Source of the DNA: Rattus norvegicus
Taxonomy: Eukaryota > Chordata > Mammalia > Rodentia > Muridae
DNA: 64,000 nucleotides
Reading direction: 5' to 3'
NCBI RefSeq assembly: GCF_036323735.1
Contig: NC_086032.1
Span: forward strand, 48,849,335-48,913,334
The notes beneath the pieces are model-generated. The model did no database searches and had not been told where the DNA came from. It worked only from the letters and a program-made list of their open reading frames with translations. The translations under genes were made by a program, and so were the position numbers. The stretch's first letter is position 1. Each line of letters begins with the position of its first letter. Positions 10,069-24,389 of this stretch are shown piece by piece.

Positions 10069-13000
10069 TTAATTCCCAATAGGCCGCAGTAGTAATAAGT
10101 GGACTGTTCGGGATATAGAAAAATTTTCACGAATGGAATCAAAATTTCTAGGCGAATTCAGTGAGTTCCCAATGGGACATGCTTGTATGAGTTTGCTTTT
10201 CAATATCGAGCAACATTTTAAGGAACGGAATCTAAGTATCATGGTGAATTGAATAGGTTCCCAATAGGATTCGCATGTAATAAGCTTGTTATTCAAGATA
10301 GAGCAACGTTTTAACGAACTGAAACACTGTTTCTTTGTGAATTCAGTTAGTTCCTAGTAGCCTGCTCTTGTAATCTGTGTACTTTTAAAGATTTATAAAA
10401 ATTTGGTCAGCCAAATCTGAGTAACATGGTGAATTCGGTTAGTTCCCAATAGGCCGCAGTAGTAATAAGTGGACTGTTCGGGATATAGAAAAATTTTCAC
10501 GATTGGAATCAAAATTTCTAGGCGAATTCAGTGAGTTCCCAATGGGACATGCTTGTATGAGTTTGCTTTTCAATATCGAGCAACATTTTAAGGAACGGAA
10601 TCCAAGTATCTTGGCGAATTGAGTAGGTTCCCAATAGGATTCGCATGTAATAAGCTTGTTATTCAAGATAGAGCAACGTTTTATCGAACTGAAACACTGT
10701 TTCTTTGTGAATTCAGTTAGTTCCTAGTAGCCTGCTCTTGTAATATGTGTACTTTTCAAGATTTATAAAAATTTGGTCAGCCGAATCTGAGTAACATGGT
10801 GAATTCGGTTAGTTCCCAATAGGCCGCAGTAGTAATAAGTGGACTGTTCGGGATGTAGTAAAATTTTCACGAATGGAATCAAAATTTCTAGGCGAATTCA
10901 GTGAGTTCCCAATGGGACATGCTTGTATGAGTTTGCTTTTCAATATCGAGCAATATTTTAAGGAACGGAATCTAAGTATCATGGTGAATTGAGTAGATTC
11001 CCAATAGGATTCGCATGTAATAAGCTTGTTATTCAAGATAGAGCAACGTTTTAACGAACTGAAACACTGTTTCTTTGTGAATTCAGTTAGTTCCTAGTAG
11101 CCTGCTCTTGTAATATGTGTACTTTTAAAGATTTATAAAAATTTGGTCAGCCAAATCTGAGTAACATGGTGAATTCGGTTAGGTCCCAATAGGCCGCAGT
11201 AGTAATAAGTGGACTGTTCGGGATATAGAAAAATTTTCACGAATGGAATCAAAATTTCTAGGCGAATTCAGTGAGTTCCCAATGGGACATGCTTGTATGA
11301 GTTTGCTTTTCAATATCGAGCAACATTTTAAGGAACGGAATCCAAGTATCATGGTGAATTGAGTAGATTCCCAATAGGATTCGCATGTAATAAGCTTGTT
11401 ATTCAAGATAGAGCAACGTTTAAACGAACTGAAACACTGTTTCTTTGTGAATTCAGTTAGTTCCTAGTAGCCTGCTCTTGTAATATGTGTACTTTTAAAG
11501 ATTTATAAAAATTTGGTCAGCCGAATCTGAGTAACATGGTGAATTCGGTTAGTTCCCAATAGGCCGCAGTAGTAATAAGTGGACTGTTTGGATATAGAAA
11601 AATTTTCACGAATGGAATCAAAATATCTAGGCGAATTCAGTGAGTTCCCAATGGGACATGCTTGTATGAGTTTGCTTTTCAATATCGAGCAACATTTTAA
11701 GGTTCGGAATCCAAGTATCATGGCGAATTCAGTAGGTTCCCAATAGGATTCGCATGTAATAAGCTTGTTATTCAAGATAGAGCAACGTTTTAACGAACTG
11801 AAACACTGTTTCTTTGTGAATTCAGTTAGTTCCCAGTAGCCTGCTCTTGTAATATGTGTACTTTTAAAGATTTATAAAAATTTGGTCAGCCGAATCTGAG
11901 TAACGTGGTGAATTCGGTTAGTTCCCAATAGGCCGCAGTAGTAATAAGTGGACTGTTCGGGATGTAGAAAAATTTTCACGAATGGAATCAAAATTTCTAG
12001 GCGAATTCAGTGAGTTCCCAATGGGACATGCTTGTATGAGTTTGCTTTTCAATATCGAGCAATATTTTAAGGAACGGAATCCATGTATCATGGCGAATTG
12101 AGTAGGTTCCCAATAGGATTCGCATGTAATAAGCTTGTTATTCAAGATAGAGCAACGTTTTAACGAACTGAAACACTGTTTCATTGTGAATTCAGTTAGT
12201 TCCTAGTAGCCTGCTCTTGTAATATGTGTACTTTTAAAGATTTATAAAAATTTGGTCAGCCGAATCTGAGTAACATGGTGAACTCGGTTAGTTCCCAATA
12301 GGCCGCAGTAGTAATAAGTGGACTGTTCGGGATATAGAAAAATTTTCACGAATGGAATCAAAATTTCTAGGCGAATTCAGTGAGTTCCCAATGGGACATG
12401 CTTGTATGAGTTTGCTTTTCAATATCGAGCAACATTTTAAGGAACGGAATCCAAGTATCATGGTGAATTGAGTAGATTCCCAATAGGATTCGCATGTAAT
12501 AAGCTTGTTATTCAAGATAGAGCAACGTTTAAACGAACTGAAACACTGTTTCTTTGTGAATTCAGTTAGTTCCTAGTAGCCTGCTCTTGTAATCTGTGTA
12601 CTTTTAAAGATTTATAAAAATTTGGTCAGCCAAATCTGAGTAACATGGTGAATTCGGTTAGTTCCCAATAGGCCGCAGTAGTAATAAGTGGACTGTTCGG
12701 GATATAGAAAAATTTTCACGATTGGAATCAAAATTTCTAGGCGAATTCAGTGAGTTCCCAATGGGACATGCTTGTATGAGTTTGCTTTTCAATATCGAGC
12801 AACATTTTAAGGAACCGAATCCAAGTATCATGGCGAATTGAGTAGGTTCCCAATAGGATTCGCATGTAATAAGCTTGTTATTCAAGATAGAGCAACGTTT
12901 TAACGAACTGAAACACTGTTTCTTTGTGAATTCAGTTAGTTCCTAGTAGCCTGCTCTTGTAATACGTGTACTTTTCAAGATTTATAAAAATTTGGTCAGC

Positions 13001-14037
13001 CGAATCTGAGTAACATGGTGAATTCGGTTAGTTCCCAATAGGCCGCAGTAGTAATAAGTGGACTGTTCGGGATATAGAAAAATTTTCACGAATGGAATCA
13101 AAATTTCTAGGCGAATTCAGTGAGTTCCCCATGGGACATGCTTGTATGAGTTTGCTTTTCAATATCGAGCAATATTTTAAGGAACGGAATCTAAGTATCA
13201 TGGTGAATTGAGTAGATTCCCAATAGGATTCGCATGTAATAAGCTTGTTATTCAAGATAGAGCAACGTTTTAACGAACTGAAACACTGTTTCTTTGTGAA
13301 TTCAGTTAGTTCCTAGTAGCCTGCTCTTGTAATATGTGTACTTTTAAAGATTTATAAAAATTTGGTCAGCCGAATCTGAGTAACATGGTGAATTCGGTTA
13401 GTTCCCAATAGGCCGCAGTAGTAATAAGTGGACTGTTCGGGATATAGAAAAATTTTCACGAATGGAATCAAAATTTCTAGGCGAATTCAGTGAGTTCCCA
13501 ATGGGACATGCTTGTATGAGTTTGTTTTTCAATATCGAGCAACATTTTAAGGAACGGAATCCAAGTATCATGGTGAATTGAGTAGATTCCCAATAGGATT
13601 CGCATGTAATAAGCTTGTTATTCAAGATAGAGCAACGTTTAAACGAACTGAAACACTGTTTCTTTGTGAATTCAGTTAGTTCCTAGTAGCCTCCTCTTGT
13701 AATATGTGTACTTTTAAAGATTTATAAAAATTTGGTCAGCCGAATCTGAGTAACATGGTGAATTCGGTTAGTTCCCAATAGGCCGCAGTAGTAATAAGTG
13801 GACTGTTCGGGATGTAGAAAAATTTTCACGATTGGAATCAAAATTTCTAGGCGAATTCAGTGAGTTCCCAATGGGACATGCTTGTATGAGTTTGCTTTTC
13901 AATATCGAGCAATATTTTAAGGAACGGAATCCAAGTATCATGGCGAATTGAGTAGGTTCCCAATAGGATTCGCATGTAATAAGCTTGTTATTCAAGATAG
14001 AGCAACGTTTTAACGAACTGAAACACTGTTTCTTTGT

Positions 14038-16995
14038 GAATTCAGTTAGTTCCTAGTAGCCTGCTCTTGTAATATGTGTACTTTTAAAGATTTATAAAAA
14101 TTTTGTCAGCCGAATCTGAGTAACATGGTGAATTCGGTTAGTTCCCAATAGGCCGCAGTAGTAATAAGTGGACTGTTCGGGATATAGAAAAATTTTCACG
14201 AATGGAATCAAAATTTCTAGGCGAATTCAGTGAGTTCCCAATGGGACATGCTTGTATGAGTTTGCTTTTCAATATCGAGCAACATTTTAACGAACGGAAT
14301 CCAAGTATCATGGCGAATTGAGTAGGTTCCCAATAGGATTCGCATGTAATAAGCTTGTTATTCAAGATAGAGCAACGTTTTAACGAACTGAAACACTGCT
14401 TCTTTGTGAATTCAGTTAGTTCCTAGTAGCCTGCTCTTGTAATATGTGTTCTTTCAAGATTTATAAAAATTTGGTCAGCCGAATCTGAGTAACATGGTGA
14501 ATTCGGTTAGTTCCCAATAGGCCGCAGTAGTAATAAGTGGACTGTTCGGGATGTAGAAAAATTTTCACGAATGGAATCAAAATTTCTAGGCGAATTCAGT
14601 GAGTTCCCAATGGGACATGCTTGTATGAGTTTGCTTTTCAATATCGAGCAATATTTTAAGGAACGGAATCCAAGTATCATTGCGAATTGAGTAGGTTCCC
14701 AATAGGATTCGCATGTAATAAGCTTGTTATTCAAGATAGAGCAACGTTTTAACGAACTGAAACACTGTTTCTTTGTGAATTCAGTTAGTTCCTAGTAGCC
14801 TGCTCTTGTAATCTGTGTACTTTTCAAGATTTATACAAATTTGGTCAGCCGAATCTGAGTAACATGGTGAATTCGGTTAATTCCCAATAGGCCGCAGTAG
14901 TAATAAGTGGACTGTTCGGGATATAGAAAAATTTTCACGAATGGAATCAAAATTTCTAGGCGAATTCAGTGAGTTCCCAATGGGACATGCTTGTATGAGT
15001 TTGCTTTTCAATATCGAGCAACATTTTAAGGAACGGAATCTAAGTATCATGGTGAATTGAATAGGTTCCCAATAGGATTCGCATGTAATAAGCTTGTTAT
15101 TCAAGATAGAGCAACGTTTTAACGAACTGAAACACTGTTTCTTTGTGAATTCAGTTAGTTCCTAGTAGCCTGCTCTTGTAATATGTGTACTTTTCAAGAT
15201 TTATAAAAATTTGGTCAGCCGAATCTGAGTAACATGGTGAATTCGGTTAGTTCCCAATAGGCCGCAGTAGTAATAAGTGGACTGTTCGGGATATAGAAAA
15301 ATTTTCACGAATGGAATCAAAATTTCTAGGCGAATTCAGTGAGTTCCCAATGGGACATGCTTGTATGAGTTTGCTTTTCAATATCGAGCAACATTTTAAG
15401 GAACGGAATCCAAGTATCATGGTGAATTGAGTAGATTCCCAATAGGATTCGCATGTAATAAGCTTGTTATTCAAGATAGAGCAACGTTTAAACGAACTGA
15501 AACACTGTTTCTTTGTGAATTCAGTTAGTTCCTAGTAGCCTGCTCTTGTAATATGTGTACTTTTAAAGATTTATAAAAATTTGGTCAGCCGAATCTGAGT
15601 AACATGGTGAATTCGGTTAGTTCCCAATAGGCCGCAGTAGTAATAAGTGGACTGTTCGGGATATAGAAAAATTTTCACGAATGGAATCAAAATTTCTAGG
15701 CGAATTCAGTGAGTTCCCAATGGGACATGCTTGTATGAGTTTGCTTTTCAATATCGAGCAACATTTTAAGGAACGGAATCCAAGTATCATGGCGAATTGA
15801 GTAGGTTCCCAATAGGATTCGCATGTAATAAGCTTGTTATTCAAGATAGAGCAACGTTTTAACGAACTGAAACACTGCTTCTTTGTGAATTCAGTTAGTT
15901 CCTAGTAGCCTGCTCTTGTAATATGTGTTCTTTCAAGATTTATAAAAATTTGGTCAGCCGAATCTGAGTAACATGGTGAATTCGGTTAGTTCCCAATAGG
16001 CCGCAGTAGTAATAAGTGGACTGTTCGGGATGTAGAAAAATTTTCACGAATGGAATCAAAATTTCTAGGCGAATTCAGTGAGTTCCCAATGGGACATGCT
16101 TGTATGAGTTTGCTTTTCAATATCGAGCAATATTTTAAGGAACGGAATCCAAGTATCATTGCGAATTGAGTAGGTTCCCAATAGGATTCGCATGTAATAA
16201 GCTTGTTATTCAAGATAGAGCAACGTTTTAACGAACTGAAACACTGTTTCTTTGTGAATTCAGTTAGTTCCTAGTAGCCTGCTCTTGTAATCTGTGTACT
16301 TTTCAAGATTTATACAAATTTGGTCAGCCGAATCTGAGTAACATGGTGAATTCGGTTAATTCCCAATAGGCCGCAGTAGTAATAAGTGGACTGTTCGGGA
16401 TATAGAAAAATTTTCACGAATGGAATCAAAATTTCTAGGCGAATTCAGTGAGTTCCCAATGGGACATGCTTGTATGAGTTTGCTTTTCAATATCGAGCAA
16501 CATTTTAAGGAACGGAATCTAAGTATCATGGTGAATTGAATAGGTTCCCAATAGGATTCGCATGTAATAAGCTTGTTATTCAAGATAGAGCAACGTTTTA
16601 ACGAACTGAAACACTGTTTCTTTGTGAATTCAGTTAGTTCCTAGTAGCCTGCTCTTGTAATATGTGTACTTTTCAAGATTTATAAAAATTTGGTCAGCCG
16701 AATCTGAGTAACATGGTGAATTCGGTTAGTTCCCAATAGGCCGCAGTAGTAATAAGTGGACTGTTCGGGATATAGAAAAATTTTCACGAATGGAATCAAA
16801 ATTTCTAGGCGAATTCAGTGAGTTCCCAATGGGACATGCTTGTATGAGTTTGCTTTTCAATATCGAGCAACATTTTAAGGAACGGAATCCAAGTATCATG
16901 GTGAATTGAGTAGATTCCCAATAGGATTCGCATGTAATAAGCTTGTTATTCAAGATAGAGCAACGTTTAAACGAACTGAAACACTGTTTCTTTGT
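14038..16995 (+). repeat. Tandem duplication of a 4-monomer block (1479-bp period)
   Basis: Monomers in the order Q-Y-P-S repeat at an offset of 1479 bp. Q means N-like in C and D but with CACGAATGG in B. Both copies have ACTGCTTC at the end of the first monomer and GTGTTCTTTCAAG in the second. The first copy has its own marks, TTTTGTCAG near 14102 and TAACGAACGG near 14290. The same four-monomer set appears a third time from about 19584, as part of the larger duplication. Confidence 0.8.
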
Positions 16996-19900
16996 GAATT
17001 CAGTTAGTTCCTAGTAGCCTGCTCTTGTAATATGTGTACTTTTAAAGATTTATAAAAATTTGGTCAGCCGAATCTGAGTAACATGGTGAATTCGGTTAGT
17101 TCCCAATAGGCCGCAGTAGTAATAAGTGGACTGTTCGGGATATAGAAAAATTTTCACGATTGGAATCAAAATTTCTAGGCGAATTCAGTGAGTTCCCAAT
17201 GGGACATGCTTGTATGAGTTTGCTTTTCAATATCGAGCAACATTTTAAGGAACGGAATCCAAGTATCATGGCGAATTGAGTAGGTTCCCAGTAGGATTCG
17301 CATGTAATAAGCTTGTTATTCAAGATAGAGCAACGTTTTAACGAACTGAAACACTGTTTCTTTGTGAATTCAGTTAGTTCCTAGTAGCCTGCTCTTGTAA
17401 TATGTGTACTTTTCAAGATTTATAAAAATTTGGTCAGCCGAATCTGAGTAACATGGTGAATTCGGTTAGTTCCCAATAGCCCGCAGTAGTAATAAGTTGA
17501 CTGTTCGGGATATAGAAAAATTTTCACGAATGGAATCAAAATTTGTAGGCGAATTCAGTGGGTTCCCAATGGGACATGCTTGTATGAGTTTGCTTTTCAA
17601 TATTGAGCAACATTTTAAGGAACGGAATCCAAGTATCATGGTGAATTGAGTAGATTCCCAATAGGATTCGCATGTAATAAGCTTGTTATTCAAGATAGAG
17701 CAACGTTTAAACGAACTGAAACACTGTTTCCTTGTGAATTCAGTTAGTTCCTAGTAGCCTGCTCTTGTAATATGTGTACTTTTCAAGATTTATAAAAATT
17801 TGGTCAGCCGAATCTGAGTAACATGGGGAATTCGGTTAGTTCCCAATAGGCCGCAGTAGTAATAAGTGGACTGTTCGGGATGTAGAAAAATTTTCACGAT
17901 TGGAATCAAAATTTCTAGGCGAATTCAGTGAGTTCCCAATGGGACATGCTTGTATGAGTTTGCTTTTCAATATCGAGCAACATTTTAATGAACGGAATCC
18001 AAGTATCATGGAGAATTGAGTAGGTTCCCAATAGGATTCGCATGTAATAAGCTTGTTATTCAAGATAGAGCAACGTTTTAACGAATTGAAACACTGTTTC
18101 TTTGTGAATTCAGTTAGTTCCTAGTAGCCTGCTCTTGTAATATGTGTACTTTCAAGTTTTATAAAAATTTGGTCAGCCGAATCTGAGTAACATGGTGTAT
18201 TCGGTTAGTTCCCAATAGGCCGCAGTAGTAATAAGTGGACTGTTCGGGATGTAGAAAAATTTTCACGAATGGAATCAAAATTTCTAGGCGAATTCAGTGA
18301 GTTCCCAATGGGACATGCTTGTATGAGTTTGCTTTTCAATATCGAGCAATATTTTAAGGAACGGAATCCAAGTATCATTGCGAATTGAGTAGGTTCCCAA
18401 TAGGATTCGCATGTAATAAGCTTGTTATTCAAGATAGAGCAACGTTTTAACGAACTGAAACACTGTTTCTTTGTGAATTCAGTTAGTTCCTAGTAGCCTG
18501 CTCTTGTAATCTGTGTGCTTTACAAGATTTATACAAATTTGGTGAGCCGAATCTGAGTAACATGGTGAATTCGGTTAATTCCCAATAGGCCGCAGTAGTA
18601 ATAAGTGGACTGTTCGGGATATAGAAAAATTTTCACGAATGGAATCAAAATTTCTAGGCGAATTCAGTGAGTTCCCAATGGGACATGCTTGTATGAGTTT
18701 GCTTTTCAATATCGAGCAACATTTTAAGGAACGGAATCTAAGTATCATGGTGAATTGAATAGGTTCCCAATAGGATTCGCATGTAATAAGCTTGTTATTC
18801 AAGATAGAGCAACGTTTTAACGAACTGAAACACTGTTTCTTTGTGAATTCAATTAGTTCCTAGTAGCCTGCTCTTGTAATATGTGTACTTTTAAAGATTT
18901 ATAAAAATTTGGTCAGCCGAATCTGAGTAACATGGTGAATTCGGTTAGTTCCCAATAGGCCGCAGTAGTAATAAGTGGACTGTTCGGGATATAGAAAAAT
19001 TTTCACGAATGGAATCAAAATTTCTAGGCGAATTCAGTGAGTTCCCAATGGGACATGCTTGTATGAGTTTGCTTTTCAATATCGAGCAACATTTTAAGGA
19101 ACGGAATCCAAGTATCATGGTGAATTGATTGATTCCCAATAGGATTCGCATGTAATAAGCTTGTTATTCAAGATAGAGCATCGTTTAAACGAACTGAAAC
19201 ACTGTTTCTTTGTGAATTCAGTTAGTTCCTAGTAGCCTGCTCTTGTAATATGTGTACTTTTAAAGATTTATAAAAATTTGGTCAGCCGAATCTGAGTAAC
19301 ATGGTGAATTCGGTTAGTTCCCAATAGGCCGCAGTAGTAATAAGTGGACTGTTCGGGATGTAGAAAAATTTTCACGAATGGAATCAAAATTTCTAGGCGA
19401 ATTCAGTGAGTTCCCAATGGGACATGCTTGTATGAGTTTGCTTTTCAATATCGAGCAATATTTTAAGGAACGGAATCCAAGTATCATGGCGAATTGAGTA
19501 GGTTCCCAATAGGATTCGCATGTAATAAGCTTGTTATTCAAGATAGAGCAACGTTTTAACGAACTGAAACACTGTTTCTTTGTGAATTCAGTTAGTTCCT
19601 AGTAGCCTGCTCTTGTAATATGTGTACTTTTAAAGATTTATAAAAATTTGGTCAGCCGAATCTGAGTAACATGGTGAATTCGGTTAGTTCCCAATAGGCC
19701 GCAGTAGTAATAAGTGGACTGTTCGGGATATAGAAAAATTTTCACGAATGGAATCAAAATTTCTAGGCGAATTCAGTGAGTTCCCAATGGGACATGCTTG
19801 TATGAGTTTGCTTTTCAATATCGAGCAACATTTTAAGGAACGGAATCCAAGTATCATGGCGAATTGAGTAGGTTCCCAATAGGATTCGCATGTAATAAGC

Positions 19901-22900
19901 TTGTTATTCAAGATAGAGCAACGTTTTAACGAACTGAAACACTGCTTCTTTGTGAATTCAGTTAGTTCCTAGTAGCCTGCTCTTGTAATATGTGTTCTTT
20001 CAAGATTTATAAAAATTTGGTCAGCCGAATCTGAGTAACATGGTGAATTCGGTTAGTTCCCAATAGGCCGCAGTAGTAATAAGTGGACTGTTCGGGATGT
20101 AGAAAAATTTTCACGAATGGAATCAAAATTTCTAGGCGAATTCAGTGAGTTCCCAATGGGACATGCTTGTATGAGTTTGCTTTTCAATATCGAGCAATAT
20201 TTTAAGGAACGGAATCCAAGTATCATTGCGAATTGAGTAGGTTCCCAATAGGATTCGCATGTAATAAGCTTGTTATTCAAGATAGAGCAACGTTTTAACG
20301 AACTGAAACACTGTTTCTTTGTGAATTCAGTTAGTTCCTAGTAGCCTGCTCTTGTAATCTGTGTACTTTTCAAGATTTATACAAATTTGGTCAGCCGAAT
20401 CTGAGTAACATGGTGAATTCGGTTAATTCCCAATAGGCCGCAGTAGTAATAAGTGGACTGTTCGGGATATAGAAAAATTTTCACGAATGGAATCAAAATT
20501 TCTAGGCGAATTCAGTGAGTTCCCAATGGGACATGCTTGTATGAGTTTGCTTTTCAATATCGAGCAACATTTTAAGGAACGGAATCTAAGTATCATGGTG
20601 AATTGAATAGGTTCCCAATAGGATTCGCATGTAATAAGCTTGTTATTCAAGATAGAGCAACGTTTTAACGAACTGAAACACTGTTTCTTTGTGAATTCAG
20701 TTAGTTCCTAGTAGCCTGCTCTTGTAATATGTGTACTTTTCAAGATTTATAAAAATTTGGTCAGCCGAATCTGAGTAACATGGTGAATTCGGTTAGTTCC
20801 CAATAGGCCGCAGTAGTAATAAGTGGACTGTTCGGGATATAGAAAAATTTTCACGAATGGAATCAAAATTTCTAGGCGAATTCAGTGAGTTCCCAATGGG
20901 ACATGCTTGTATGAGTTTGCTTTTCAATATCGAGCAACATTTTAAGGAACGGAATCCAAGTATCATGGTGAATTGAGTAGATTCCCAATAGGATTCGCAT
21001 GTAATAAGCTTGTTATTCAAGATAGAGCAACGTTTAAACGAACTGAAACACTGTTTCTTTGTGAATTCAGTTAGTTCCTAGTAGCCTGCTCTTGTAATAT
21101 GTGTACTTTTAAAGATTTATAAAAATTTGGTCAGCCGAATCTGAGTAACATGGTGAATTCGGTTAGTTCCCAATAGGCCGCAGTAGTAATAAGTGGACTG
21201 TTCGGGATATAGAAAAATTTTCACGATTGGAATCAAAATTTCTAGGCGAATTCAGTGAGTTCCCAATGGGACATGCTTGTATGAGTTTGCTTTTCAATAT
21301 CGAGCAACATTTTAAGGAACGGAATCCAAGTATCATGGCGAATTGAGTAGGTTCCCAGTAGGATTCGCATGTAATAAGCTTGTTATTCAAGATAGAGCAA
21401 CGTTTTAACGAACTGAAACACTGTTTCTTTGTGAATTCAGTTAGTTCCTAGTAGCCTGCTCTTGTAATATGTGTACTTTTCAAGATTTATAAAAATTTGG
21501 TCAGCCGAATCTGAGTAACATGGTGAATTCGGTTAGTTCCCAATAGCCCGCAGTAGTAATAAGTTGACTGTTCGGGATATAGAAAAATTTTCACGAATGG
21601 AATCAAAATTTGTAGGCGAATTCAGTGGGTTCCCAATGGGACATGCTTGTATGAGTTTGCTTTTCAATATTGAGCAACATTTTAAGGAACGGAATCCAAG
21701 TATCATGGTGAATTGAGTAGATTCCCAATAGGATTCGCATGTAATAAGCTTGTTATTCAAGATAGAGCAACGTTTAAACGAACTGAAACACTGTTTCCTT
21801 GTGAATTCAGTTAGTTCCTAGTAGCCTGCTCTTGTAATATGTGTACTTTTCAAGATTTATAAAAATTTGGTCAGCCGAATCTGAGTAACATGGGGAATTC
21901 GGTTAGTTCCCAATAGGCCGCAGTAGTAATAAGTGGACTGTTCGGGATGCAGAAAAATTTTCACGATTGGAATCAAAATTTCTAGGCGAATTCAGTGAGT
22001 TCCCAATGGGACATGCTTGTATGAGTTTGCTTTTCAATATGGAGCAACATTTTAATGAACGGAATCCAAGTATCATGGAGAATTGAGTAGGTTCCCAATA
22101 GGATTCGCATGTAATAAGCTTGTTATTCAAGATAGAGCAACGTTTTAACGAATTGAAACACTGTTTCTTTGTGAATTCAGTTAGTTCCTAGTAGCCTGCT
22201 CTTGTAATATGTGTACTTTCAAGTTTTATAAAAATTTGGTCAGCCGAATCTGAGTAACATGGTGTATTCGGTTAGTTCCCAATAGGCCGCAGTAGTAATA
22301 AGTGGACTGTTCGGGATGTAGAAAAATTTTCACGAATGGAATCAAAATTTCTAGGCGAATTCAGTGAGTTCCCAATGGGACATGCTTGTATGAGTTTGCT
22401 TTTCAATATCGAGCAATATTTTAAGGAACGGAATCCAAGTATCATTGCGAATTGAGTAGGTTCCCAATAGGATTCGCATGTAATAAGCTTGTTATTCAAG
22501 ATAGAGCAACGTTTTAACGAACTGAAACACTGTTTCTTTGTGAATTCAGTTAGTTCCTAGTAGCCTGCTCTTGTAATCTGTGTGCTTTACAAGATTTATA
22601 CAAATTTGGTGAGCCGAATCTGAGTAACATGGTGAATTCGGTTAATTCCCAATAGGCCGCAGTAGTAATAAGTGGACTGTTCGGGATATAGAAAAATTTT
22701 CACGAATGGAATCAAAATTTCTAGGCGAATTCAGTGAGTTCCCAATGGGACATGCTTGTATGAGTTTGCTTTTCAATATCGAGCAACATTTTAAGGAACG
22801 GAATCTAAGTATCATGGTGAATTGAATAGGTTCCCAATAGGATTCGCATGTAATAAGCTTGTTATTCAAGATAGAGCAACGTTTTAACGAACTGAAACAC

Positions 22901-23545
22901 TGTTTCTTTGTGAATTCAATTAGTTCCTAGTAGCCTGCTCTTGTAATATGTGTACTTTTAAAGATTTATAAAAATTTGGTCAGCCGAATCTGAGTAACAT
23001 GGTGAATTCGGTTAGTTCCCAATAGGCCGCAGTAGTAATAAGTGGACTGTTCGGGATATAGAAAAATTTTCACGAATGGAATCAAAATTTCTAGGCGAAT
23101 TCAGTGAGTTCCCAATGGGACATGCTTGTATGAGTTTGCTTTTCAATATCGAGCAACATTTTAAGGAACGGAATCCAAGTATCATGGTGAATTGATTGAT
23201 TCCCAATAGGATTCGCATGTAATAAGCTTGTTATTCAAGATAGAGCATCGTTTAAACGAACTGAAACACTGTTTCTTTGTGAATTCAGTTAGTTCCTAGT
23301 AGCCTGCTCTTGTAATATGTGTACTTTTAAAGATTTATAAAAATTTGGTCAGCCGAATCTGAGTAACATGGTGAATTCGGTTAGTTCCCAATAGGCCGCA
23401 GTAGTAATAAGTGGACTGTTCGGGATGTAGAAAAATTTTCACGAATGGAATCAAAATTTCTAGGCGAATTCAGTGAGTTCCCAATGGGACATGCTTGTAT
23501 GAGTTTGCTTTTCAATATCGAGCAATATTTTAAGGAACGGAATCT
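15491..23545 (+). repeat. Near-tandem duplication of ~4 kb (11-monomer offset, 4067 bp)
   Basis: About 15491-19478 and 19558-23545 match at a constant offset of 4067 bp (11 x 370 minus 3). Shared private marks include ACTGCTTC, GTGTTCTTTC, CAATAGCCCG, AAGTTGACTG, TTTGTAGGCG, CAGTGGGTTCCC, TTTCCTTGTG, GTGTGCTTTAC, TTCAATTAG and the shortened GAATTGATTGATTCC. I noticed two differences in about 3.99 kb, T/C at 17882 versus 21949 and C/G near 17964 versus 22031. The match ends at 19478 (C) versus 23545 (T), inside subunit C of a Y-type versus a hybrid monomer. Confidence 0.85.
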
Positions 23546-24389
23546 AAGTATCATGGTGAATTGAGTAGATTCCCAATAGGATTCGCATGTAATAAGCTTG
23601 TTATTCAAGATAGAGCAACGTTTTAACGAACTGAAACACTGTTTCTTTGTGAATTCAGTTAGTTCCTAGTAGCCTGCTCTTGTAATATGTGTACTTTTAA
23701 AGATTTATAAAAATTTGGTCAGCCGAATCTGAGTAACATGGTGAATTCGTTTAGTTCCTAATAGCCTGCAGTAGTAATAAGTGGACTGTTCGGGATATAG
23801 AAAAATTTTCACGAATGGAATCAAAATTTCTAGGCGAATTCAGTGAGTTCCCAATGGGACATGCTTGTATGAGTTTGCTTTTCAATATCGAGCAACATTT
23901 TAAGGAACGGAATCCAAGTATCATGGTGAATTGAGTAGATTCCCAATAGGATTCGCATGTAATAAGCTTGTTATTCAAGATAGAGCAACGTTTAAACGAA
24001 CTGAAACACTGTTTCTTTGTGAATTCAGTTAGTTCCTAGTAGCCTGCTCTTGTAATATGTGTACTTTTAAAGATTTATAAAAATTTGGTCAGCCGAATCT
24101 GAGTAACATGGTGAATTCGGTTAGTTCCGAATAGGCTGCATTGGAATAAGTGGACTGTTCGGGATATAGAAAAATTTTCACGATTGGAATCAAAATTTCT
24201 AGGCGAATTCAGTGAGTTCCCAATGGGACATGCTTGTATGAGTTTGCTTTTCAATATCGAGCAACATTTTAAGGAACGGAATCCAAGTATCATGGCGAAT
24301 TGAGTAGGTTCCCAATAGGATTCGCATGTAATAAGCTTGTTATTCAAGATAGAGCAACGTTTTAACGAACTGAAACACTGTTTCTTTGT

